From NCBI GenBank assembly GCA_910585265.1, contig CAJUCA010000102.1:1-6451 (forward strand): 6,451 bases of DNA, given 5' to 3'. A program made the translations under genes and the position numbers. Under the pieces are notes generated by a model that did not search any database, was not told the origin of the DNA, and saw only the letters and a program-made list of their open reading frames with translations. Shown here piece after piece: positions 1 through 4,993 of the stretch. The DNA comes from an uncultured Oscillospiraceae bacterium (lineage in GTDB: Bacteria; Bacillota; Clostridia; Oscillospirales; Oscillospiraceae). The first letter of the stretch is position 1. Each line of letters starts with the position of its first letter.

Positions 1-9
1 AGGGCTCTT

Positions 10-86
10 TGGTTGCGGGGGCCGGATTTGAACCGACGACCTTCGGGTTATGAGCCCGATGAGCTACCAGACTGCTCCACCCCGCG
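10..86 (-). tRNA. initiator tRNA-fMet (anticodon CAU)
   Basis: Read on the minus strand this is a 77-nt cloverleaf with encoded CCA (plus-strand tgg at 10-12). The anticodon CAT lies at plus 50-52. Two hallmarks mark it as the initiator rather than the elongator: the C1-A72 mismatch at the top of the acceptor stem (g86 opposite t14), and three consecutive G-C pairs closing the anticodon loop. The T arm carries GGTTCAAAT. It is the last gene of a leftward tRNA cluster, and transcription would continue out of the window. Confidence 0.95.
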
Positions 87-88
87 AT
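47..88. repeat. 42-bp direct repeat, copy 1 (inside tRNA-fMet)
   Basis: This stretch is identical over 42 bases to 141-182. It covers the 5' half of tRNA-fMet, from just past the anticodon loop to two bases upstream of the gene. The pair shows a partial duplication or gene conversion within the tRNA cluster. Confidence 0.9.
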
Positions 89-98
89 GTTCAGTTTT

Positions 99-180
99 CG
101 CGGTTCCCAGAATCGAACTGGGGGCCTGGTGGCTCTCTTAGTTATGAGCCCGATGAGCTACCAGACTGCTCCACCCCGCG
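99..180 (-). pseudogene. chimeric tRNA-Met-like sequence, probable tRNA pseudogene
   Basis: The 5' half (plus 141-180) is identical to the 5' half of the neighbouring initiator tRNA through the CAT anticodon and the base after the loop. The 3' half comes from something else: a good T arm (CCCAG / CTGGG with a TTCGATT loop, plus about 106-122) and a 3' acceptor strand AACCGCG followed by A, with no encoded CCA. The halves do not fit. The anticodon stem TCGGG faces CTAAG and cannot pair properly, and the two inner acceptor pairs are G-A. At 82 nt it is too long for a class I tRNA, and the extra bases do not form a proper long variable arm. A tRNA finder might still call it tRNA-Met. An assembly or recombination join is the alternative to a real gene. 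Confidence 0.65.
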
Positions 181-182
181 AT
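141..182. repeat. 42-bp direct repeat, copy 2 (inside the chimeric tRNA)
   Basis: Second copy of the repeat at 47-88, offset by 94 bases, without mismatches. It supplies the 5' half of the chimeric tRNA-like sequence. Homology ends abruptly on both sides. Confidence 0.9.
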
Positions 183-185
183 ATA

Positions 186-272
186 TGGTGCCGGAGACCG
201 GGGTCGAACCGGCACGGGATTTCTCCCACGGGATTTTAAGTCCCGGGCGTCTGCCAATTCCGCCACTCCGGC
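186..272 (-). tRNA. tRNA-Leu (anticodon UAA)
   Basis: On the minus strand this is an 87-nt class II tRNA. The acceptor stem GCCGGAG pairs with CTCCGGC, the discriminator is A73, and CCA is encoded (plus 186-188). The anticodon loop CTTAAAA gives anticodon TAA (plus 236-238), which reads UUA codons. A long variable arm (GTGGGAGAAATCCCGT) follows the anticodon stem, as expected for leucine. It is the first gene after the cluster promoter, with its 5' end about 16 nt past the -10 box. Confidence 0.95.
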
Positions 273-288
273 TTATTGGCACTTGAGT

Positions 289-317
289 ATAATAGCACAG
301 GCAGAGCCTACTGTCAA
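289..317 (-). promoter_or_regulatory. housekeeping promoter of the tRNA cluster
   Basis: On the minus strand, TTGACA (plus 312-317) is followed by a 17-base spacer and TATTAT (plus 289-294). The -35 is perfect, the -10 has five of six consensus bases, and the spacing is ideal. It points straight at tRNA-Leu, so it should drive the whole leftward tRNA cluster. Confidence 0.85.
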
Positions 318-418
318 CCCCCTTTTTCCAAGAACAGAAAATAAAAAGATCTGCCCCAAAGCATAAGCAGAGAAGGCAGACCCGCAGATGTCCCGGCAAG
401 CTATCCGCCCTTTACACA

Positions 419-447
419 TTGACGCCCAGCAATAATTTTGGTATCAT
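419..447 (+). promoter_or_regulatory. candidate promoter of rtcB
   Basis: TTGACG (419-424), a 17-base spacer, then TATCAT (442-447): five of six and four to five of six bases match the housekeeping consensus. It would give a 5' leader of roughly 140 nt before rtcB. The 273-591 gap holds this promoter, the divergent tRNA promoter and two short inverted repeats (TGGCG 467-471 with CGCCA 480-484, and GTATTC 503-508 with GAATAC 521-526). I recognise no riboswitch or open frame in it. Confidence 0.5.
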
Positions 448-591
448 TCAACCTGTCAACCCAATGTGGCGGCAAAACACGCCAAGAAAAACTGCATCAA
501 CCGTATTCTCAGGCTGAAACGAATACCACAAATACAATTCAGAGCCTAAAAGCCAGCCCGGCACGCGAAAAGAAAGGGTAAAGGATACAAT

Positions 592-1800
592 ATGTTAGAA
601 GTAACCGGAAAACACAATCAGGCAAAGATCTTCACCGACGTAGTGGACCAGGCATCCATCGCCCAGGTGATCGAGCTTTGCAACCAGGAGTTTGCCGCGG
701 GCAGCCGCATCCGCCTCATGCCGGACATACACGCCGGGGCGGGCTGCACCATCGGCACCACCATGACCATCACCGACAAAGTAGTGCCCAACCTGGTGGG
801 GGTGGACATCGGCTGCGGCATGGAGACCATCCGCGTCCGGGAGGGCCACATGGAACTGCAAAAGCTGGATAAGCTGATCTATGAAAAGATCCCCTCCGGC
901 TTTGACATACGCGCCAAGGCCCACCGCTATCTGGACCAGATCGACCTGGAGGAGCTGTGCTGCGCCCGCCATGTGGACCTGCTCCGGGCGGAAAAGAGCA
1001 TCGGCACTCTGGGGGGCGGCAACCACTTCATCGAGGTGGACCGGGACGATGAGGGTCAGCTCTACGTGGTGGTCCACTCCGGCAGCCGCCACCTGGGGGT
1101 GGAGGTGGCCAAATACTACCAGGAGGAGGGCTATAAGGCCCTCAACCGCACCGACGACGGCTCCCTCCAGGAGTTGGTGGCAGAGCTGAAAGTGGCGGGC
1201 CGCCAGAAGGAGATCCAGAAGGAGCTGAAGCGGCTGAAGAACCTGAAGCGCACCGCCGTCCCCCGGCAGCTGGCCTATGTGGAGGGGACGCTGTTCGAGC
1301 AGTATATCCACGACATGAAGCTGGTGCAGCAGTTTGCCGAGCTGAACCGGCAGGCCATGATAGACGAGATTGTCAAGGGAATGAAGCTCCACGTGGAGGA
1401 GCAGTTCACTACCATCCATAACTATATTGACACGGACGCCATGATCCTGCGCAAGGGCGCGGTGTCCGCCAGGGCGGGGGAGCGGCTGCTGATCCCCATC
1501 AATATGCGGGACGGGAGCCTGTTGTGCGTGGGCAAGGGGAACGAGGACTGGAACTGCTCCGCGCCCCACGGGGCGGGACGGCTCATGAGCCGGGCGGAGG
1601 CCAAGCAGTCCTTCACCGTCTCCGAGTTCAAAAAGCAGATGGCGGACGTGTACACCACCTCCGTGAGCAAGGCCACCCTGGACGAGTGCCCCATGGCCTA
1701 CAAGGGGATGGAGGACATTCTGGACAACATCGGCCCCACCGCCGAGGTGGTGAAGATCATCAAGCCCATCTACAACTTCAAGGCCGGGGACGAGGACTGA
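592..1800 (+). CDS. rtcB: RtcB family RNA ligase (RNA-splicing ligase)
   Basis: A 402-residue cytoplasmic RNA ligase. The family joins RNA ends bearing 2',3'-cyclic or 3'-phosphate to 5'-OH ends, using GTP and Mn2+ through a guanylylated histidine, in RNA repair. The length is close to E. coli RtcB (about 408). Active-site residues appear in the family order: D72 and C75 in VGVDIGCGM, H145 in GGGNHFIEV, H162 in VVHSGSRH, H276 in TIHNYI, and H326 in SAPHGAGR, the likely guanylylated residue. MPDIHAGAG (43-51) is another family signature. AAGGA at 581-585, six bases before the ATG, supports the start. No RtcA, RtcR or archease gene is adjacent, so it appears to be a single-gene unit. It lies divergent from the tRNA cluster; any working link to those tRNAs is only a suggestion. 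Family assignment is very secure, native substrate unknown. Confidence 0.96.
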   Translation: MLEVTGKHNQAKIFTDVVDQASIAQVIELCNQEFAAGSRIRLMPDIHAGAGCTIGTTMTITDKVVPNLVGVDIGCGMETIRVREGHMELQKLDKLIYEKIPSGFDIRAKAHRYLDQIDLEELCCARHVDLLRAEKSIGTLGGGNHFIEVDRDDEGQLYVVVHSGSRHLGVEVAKYYQEEGYKALNRTDDGSLQELVAELKVAGRQKEIQKELKRLKNLKRTAVPRQLAYVEGTLFEQYIHDMKLVQQFAELNRQAMIDEIVKGMKLHVEEQFTTIHNYIDTDAMILRKGAVSARAGERLLIPINMRDGSLLCVGKGNEDWNCSAPHGAGRLMSRAEAKQSFTVSEFKKQMADVYTTSVSKATLDECPMAYKGMEDILDNIGPTAEVVKIIKPIYNFKAGDED

Positions 1801-1879
1801 CACTTCCCGGACGCTGTTCGTGGCTGGAATGTCAGATATATCGGAGCGGGCGGAAAAACCCGGAGCATTGAGAAACCTT

Positions 1880-1955
1880 TTCGGGCCGGAAGGCACAAAG
1901 CGCGCAGGGACGATTTTCCCCACGCGCTTTCCGCCTTTCGGCCCGAACAATTTTT
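1880..1955 (+). terminator. long hairpin with T run after rtcB
   Basis: Arms 1880-1904 and 1923-1947 are complementary over 25 bases with three imperfect positions. The apical part adds GGGA (1907-1910) with TCCC (1917-1920) around a CGATTT loop. Five T follow at 1951-1955, three bases past the stem. It lies 80 bases beyond rtcB and before the sigma gene, as a terminator would. The stem is longer than a typical intrinsic terminator, so a small mobile repeat or a processed RNA structure is possible. Confidence 0.6.
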
Positions 1956-2039
1956 GAGCGGACCTGGGACAGCGCGGCGAAAAGCGTAAAATATTTTCCC
2001 ATCCCTGTCATATCCCCGCCCAAATCCTGTCTTAATTAG

Positions 2040-2073
2040 TGAAAGGACCTTTCAGACAAGAGGAAAGGGGGAG
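2040..2073 (+). promoter_or_regulatory. ribosome site with competing hairpin elements before the first sigma gene
   Basis: GAAAGG occurs at 2041-2046 and again at 2063-2068, and CCTTTC lies between them at 2048-2053. The second GAAAGG is part of the purine-rich ribosome site (2063-2073, AAGGGGGA core) used by the ATG at 2079. CCTTTC can pair with either copy, hiding or freeing the ribosome site. The left part is also a 15-base palindrome (2040-2054) that could bind a protein. The pairing is seen; the regulation is inferred. Confidence 0.35.
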
Positions 2074-2078
2074 CATCC

Positions 2079-2636
2079 ATGGAGGACGCCCACATCATCG
2101 GCCTGTACTGGGCACGGGATGAGGGGGCCATCCCCGCCAGCGACGAGAAGTACGGCGGGCTGTGCCGCGCCCTGGCCCAGAACATTCTGGGCAGCTCTGA
2201 GGACGCCGAGGAGTGCGTCAACGACACCTGGCACCGGGCCTGGAACGCCATGCCGCCCCAGCGGCCCCAATGCCTGCGGGCCTTTTTCGCGGCAATCACC
2301 CGCAACCTGTCCTTGAACCGCTGGCACAGCGGCAGGGCGGAAAAGCGGGGCGGCGGACTGGGGCCGCTACTGTCCGAGCTGGAGGACTGCCTGCCAGCCG
2401 CGGAGTCGGTGGAGGACGCCGTGGCGTCCCATGAGCTGGCCCGGATCATCGACCGCTGGCTGGACGGCCTGAGCCCGGAGGACCGGGTGGCGTTCCTGCG
2501 GCGGTACTGGTACGGCCAGCAGGTGGCCCAGGTGGCGCGGCAGGCGGGATGCGCCCCCAACACCATGACCAAGCGGCTGGGGCGGCTTCGGGAGAGCCTC
2601 CGCCGCGCCTTGGAGCAGGAGGGAATTTCGATATGA
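2079..2636 (+). CDS. ECF-type RNA polymerase sigma factor (module A)
   Basis: A 185-residue extracytoplasmic-function sigma factor, expected to direct RNA polymerase to a small set of promoters. Region 2 spans about residues 22-90: LCRALAQNILG, then DAEECVNDTWHRAWN (42-56), then ITRNLSLNRWHSGRAEKR (73-90) for -10 recognition. Region 4 spans about 118-178, with LSPEDRVAFLRRYW and a helix-turn-helix around VARQAGCAPNTMTKRLGRLR. There is no extra C-terminal domain. The ATG follows a purine-rich ribosome site (2063-2073). Its TGA overlaps the start of the serpin gene as ATGA, so the two are almost certainly made from one transcript and translationally coupled. This suggests the serpin is its membrane regulator. 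No convincing sigma-70-type promoter was found directly upstream, so the module may depend on an ECF promoter. Class very secure, target regulon unknown. Confidence 0.93.
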   Translation: MEDAHIIGLYWARDEGAIPASDEKYGGLCRALAQNILGSSEDAEECVNDTWHRAWNAMPPQRPQCLRAFFAAITRNLSLNRWHSGRAEKRGGGLGPLLSELEDCLPAAESVEDAVASHELARIIDRWLDGLSPEDRVAFLRRYWYGQQVAQVARQAGCAPNTMTKRLGRLRESLRRALEQEGISI

Positions 2637-4018
2637 GCAGGAGAAGCGAACGGCTTTTTGAGGCCCTAAATGAGATCAGCCAGCAGAAGGTGGACGAGGC
2701 GGCCCCCATCGAGGCGGAGGTCGTCCGCCGGAAGCGCGGGGGCAGAACGCGGTGGCTGGGAGCTGTGGCGGCGGTGCTGGCGGCGGCGATTGCGGTGGGC
2801 ACGTTCCTGCGTCCCGGCGGCGGGCTGGACGCCTACGCCATCGCCCAGGCCCGGTACCCGGATACTTATATGACAGTGCAGCTCACAGGCATCTCTGACC
2901 CGGAGGGCTTCTTTGCCCGAAGTGCGCAGGTCTTTTTGACGCAGGCGGAGGGGGAAAACCGGGTCTATTCCCCCTTGAATGTTTATCTGGCCCTGTCCAT
3001 GCTGGCCCAAATTACCGATGGGAGCAGTCGGGAGCAGATTCTGGAGTTGCTGGGCAGCAGCAGCATGGACACGCTACGCGGGCGGGCGCACACCATGTGG
3101 AACGCCAACTACCGGGACGACGAGTGGATGACCTCCATCCTGGCAAGCTCCCTGTGGCTGGATCAGGATGTGAAGTTCGACCAGGACACCATGGATATCC
3201 TGGCACAGGATTTCTACGCTTCCTCCTATGCGGGCGAAATGGGTTCGGCGGAGCTGAACAAGGCCTTGCGGGACTGGCTCAGCGGGCAGACCGGGGGGCT
3301 TTTGAAGAAGCAGGCGGGGAACATCAAGCTGAACGGAGACACCGCTCTGGCCCTGGCCTCCACCCTCTATTTCAAGGCCCCGTGGACCGCCGGGTTTGAC
3401 AAGGCTTTGACCGGGGCCCAGACCTTTCACGCCCCCGGCGGGGATGTGAGGGCGGACTTTATGCGCCAGCGGAGCGTGGAGAAGTACTACTGGGGGGATG
3501 GTTTTACAGCTGTAAACCAAACCTTCGCGAAGGGGGGGGGCATGTGGTTCCTTCTGCCCGACGAGGGGACATCCCCGGAGGAACTGCTTGCTGCCGGAGG
3601 AGAGGCGGCGGACTTCCTTTTTTTCGCGAATAAGTATCAGTGGGACCGGCAGGAGTATCTTTATATCAACAAATCCGTCCCAAAATTCGACGTGGCCTCC
3701 CAGTTTGACCTGGGGGACGGCCTGCGCTCACTGGGCGTCACCGACGTCTACGACCCGGCGGCCTCCGACTTCACCCCGATGACTTCCGGTGTGGACGCGC
3801 CCATCATCCTCGACCAAACGAGCCACGCCGCCCGGGTGATGATTGATGAGGAAGGCTGTACTGCCGCGGCCTTTACCGAGCTGGCCGTGTGCCGTCTTGT
3901 GTGCGATCCCATAAATGAGGTGGATTTTGTACTGGATCGGCCTTTTCTGTTCTGCGTCACGGGGGACAGCGGTCTGCCTCTGCTGGTGGGGATCGTCAAC
4001 TATCCCGGGGGGAGATGA
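2633..4018 (+). CDS. membrane-anchored serpin with anti-sigma-like N-terminus
   Basis: 461 residues. Residues 1-40 are a charged cytoplasmic tail (RSERLFEALNEI...VDEAAP, then RRKRGGRTR), resembling tails of clostridial membrane proteins encoded beside ECF sigma genes. Residues 41-59 form one transmembrane helix. Residues about 90-461 are a serpin, a one-shot suicide inhibitor of serine (sometimes cysteine) proteases, placed outside the cell. Serpin signatures: NRVYSPLNVYLALSML (109-124), LASTLYFKAPW (241-251), VPKFDVASQFDL (349-360), LGVTDVYD (367-374), hinge EEGCTAAAFT (406-415), DRPFLF (435-440) and the terminal GIVNYP. The hinge has small residues as in inhibitory serpins, but P14 is Cys instead of Thr/Ser and P9 is Phe. 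Counting from the hinge, P1 falls near L422, beside R421. The loop is about four residues longer than in antitrypsin. The start at 2633 fits AGGAGGG at 2617-2623; an upstream in-frame start at 2549 lies inside the sigma gene and is unlikely. The serpin fold is secure; the anti-sigma role is inferred. Confidence 0.9.
   Translation: MSRRSERLFEALNEISQQKVDEAAPIEAEVVRRKRGGRTRWLGAVAAVLAAAIAVGTFLRPGGGLDAYAIAQARYPDTYMTVQLTGISDPEGFFARSAQVFLTQAEGENRVYSPLNVYLALSMLAQITDGSSREQILELLGSSSMDTLRGRAHTMWNANYRDDEWMTSILASSLWLDQDVKFDQDTMDILAQDFYASSYAGEMGSAELNKALRDWLSGQTGGLLKKQAGNIKLNGDTALALASTLYFKAPWTAGFDKALTGAQTFHAPGGDVRADFMRQRSVEKYYWGDGFTAVNQTFAKGGGMWFLLPDEGTSPEELLAAGGEAADFLFFANKYQWDRQEYLYINKSVPKFDVASQFDLGDGLRSLGVTDVYDPAASDFTPMTSGVDAPIILDQTSHAARVMIDEEGCTAAAFTELAVCRLVCDPINEVDFVLDRPFLFCVTGDSGLPLLVGIVNYPGGR
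3532..3540 (+). repeat. run of nine G inside the serpin gene
   Basis: Nine consecutive G encode part of AKGGGMW (serpin residues 299-305). Homopolymer runs of this length are prone to replication slippage. A one-base change here would truncate the protein before the reactive loop and C-terminus. A run of seven T follows at 3618-3624. Confidence 0.9.
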
Positions 4019-4046
4019 TTTGATCGCCGGACATTCCGCCCACAGC

Positions 4047-4088
4047 AGTAAAACGTCCCTCGGCTTGGTGGCCGAGGGGCGTTTTACT
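4047..4088. terminator. two-way intrinsic terminator after the serpin gene
   Basis: Arms 4047-4064 and 4071-4088 pair over 18 bases with a single G-U-type mismatch and a six-base loop TTGGTG. The GC-rich core CCCTCGGC / GCCGAGGGG is flanked by AAAA on the left and TTTT on the right, so either strand yields a U-rich 3' side. It lies 29 bases past the serpin stop and separates the two sigma modules. Confidence 0.85.
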
Positions 4089-4177
4089 ATGGTGCGGTGA
4101 ACCCGGCAGCTTTTGCGGCTTGGGGCGGGTTCCAACTCCGGATATTTCTGTGTCTCCAAAATATTTTGTGAATTGGA

Positions 4178-4208
4178 TTGAACCTTTTGTCCCGCCCGGA
4201 AGTATATC
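4178..4208 (+). promoter_or_regulatory. candidate promoter of sigma module B, ECF-like
   Basis: TTGAACCTTTT begins at 4178, and AGTATATC lies at 4201-4208. As a housekeeping promoter, TTGAAC to TATATC has a long 19-base spacer. As an ECF promoter, the AAC core (4181-4183) followed by CTTTT and a GTAT element (4202-4205) resembles the AAC...CGTA pattern of Bacillus SigW-type promoters. An ECF reading would mean self-activation by the downstream sigma factor. Transcription would start only about 15-20 nt before the gene. Confidence 0.45.
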
Positions 4209-4230
4209 ATAGCGAAGGGGGGTGAGGCGG

Positions 4231-4725
4231 TTGCTTGACCAATACATACAGCGGTACGGCCGGAGGCTGTATGGCCTGTGCCGCTCGCTGTGCCCCAACC
4301 GTTTTGACGCGGACGACCTGTATCAGGAGACGTGGCTGCGGGTGGTCAAGCATATCTCCCGGTACGACCCCGGTCGGGATTTTGAACCCTGGCTCACCCG
4401 GATCTGCGTGAACACCTACCGGAGCGGCCTGCGGCGGCTGGCGAGAAGCCCTCTGCTGGACTTCTCCAGCGGGGAGGACAAGGAGCGGCTACTGGCCTGC
4501 GTCCCGGCCCCGGAGGAAAAGGACTATGGGCCGCTGTACGAGGCGGTGGGGCGGCTGCCGGAAAAGCTGCGGCTGGCGGTGGTGCTGTTCTACTTTCAGG
4601 GGGAGGACCTGGCGTCTGCCGCCGGGATTCTGAACCTTCCCGTGGGGACGGTGAAGTCCCGGCTGAGCAGGGCAAGGAAGCTGTTAAAGGAGGCGTTGGC
4701 CGATGAAACAGACGGACTATTTTGA
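4231..4725 (+). CDS. ECF-type RNA polymerase sigma factor (module B)
   Basis: A 164-residue ECF sigma factor, a different subgroup from the one at 2079. Region 2 spans about residues 8-73: RRLYGLCRSL, DADDLYQETWLRVVKHI (27-43), FEPWLTRICVNTYRS (51-65). Region 4 spans about 102-154: LPEKLRLAVVLFYFQG and the helix-turn-helix LASAAGILNLPVGTVKSRLSRARKLL. I chose the TTG at 4231 because AAGGGGGGTGAGG (4215-4227) is correctly spaced for it. The GTG at 4222 lies within that ribosome site and would add three residues (VRR). The gene overlaps the next by 23 bases, and an AAAGGAGG for that gene sits inside this one, so the three genes form one operon. The neighbours suggest control by a membrane partner. 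Class secure, regulon unknown. Confidence 0.92.
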   Translation: MLDQYIQRYGRRLYGLCRSLCPNRFDADDLYQETWLRVVKHISRYDPGRDFEPWLTRICVNTYRSGLRRLARSPLLDFSSGEDKERLLACVPAPEEKDYGPLYEAVGRLPEKLRLAVVLFYFQGEDLASAAGILNLPVGTVKSRLSRARKLLKEALADETDGLF

Positions 4726-4993
4726 GAGGTTCGACCCACCCGCTTTAAACGAGGCGATGCTCCGCCGGGAGCTGGAGCGGCGGGAGGCCCGGCGGCGCAC
4801 CGTCCTGCTGGCGTTGGCCGGGGCGATGCTCCAGATTGCGGCGGTGCTGTTCGCCGTGCTGGTGCGGCGGCAATATCCCTTGCTGTCGTTGGCGGTGGTG
4901 TGCCTTGCCATCCTGTCCACGGCGGCGGGTGTGGCGGCGGTTATTGTCTATGCGCAGAGAGGGGGGATAGATGGTGTATGCGTTGAAGTATGA
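4703..4993 (+). CDS. small two-helix membrane protein, possible anti-sigma partner
   Basis: 96 residues, family not recognised. Residues 1-32 are cytoplasmic-looking and highly charged (YFERFDPPALNEAMLRREL, then ERREARRR), with a likely amphipathic helix at 15-32. Two hydrophobic stretches follow at about 33-53 and 58-83, split by RRQYP, giving a hairpin in the membrane. The ATG follows AAAGGAGG at 4686-4693 with nine bases between. It overlaps the sigma gene by 23 bases and the next gene by 23 bases, indicating tight translational coupling. The position directly after an ECF sigma gene and the charged N-terminal tail fit a small anti-sigma factor, but there is no zinc-binding anti-sigma motif (HxxxCxxC) and no sequence proof. 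Confidence 0.85.
   Translation: MKQTDYFERFDPPALNEAMLRRELERREARRRTVLLALAGAMLQIAAVLFAVLVRRQYPLLSLAVVCLAILSTAAGVAAVIVYAQRGGIDGVCVEV

Noticed and set aside
50..286. Short open frames across the tRNA cluster on both strands
   Set aside because: They run straight through tRNA genes and the chimera, and have no ribosome site or recognisable product.
595..1950. A long open frame of about 450 codons on the minus strand opposite rtcB
   Set aside because: The plus frame carries every RtcB active-site motif. The opposite frame is a by-product of GC-rich codons, with low-complexity His/Leu/Val-rich translation and no recognisable domain.
1954..1992. Possible promoter for sigma module A using TTGAGC and TAAAAT
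   Set aside because: The spacer is 27 bases, far outside the workable range, and no better -35 box lies 16-18 bases before TAAAAT.
2549..2632. An upstream in-frame start that would extend the serpin by 28 residues
   Set aside because: It lies inside the sigma gene's region 4 coding sequence without a ribosome site, while AGGAGGG at 2617-2623 fits the ATG at 2633 that overlaps the sigma stop.
3503..3516. Perfect 14-base palindrome TTTACAGCTGTAAA inside the serpin gene
   Set aside because: It is internal to coding sequence with no second copy in the leaders, so I have no support for an operator.
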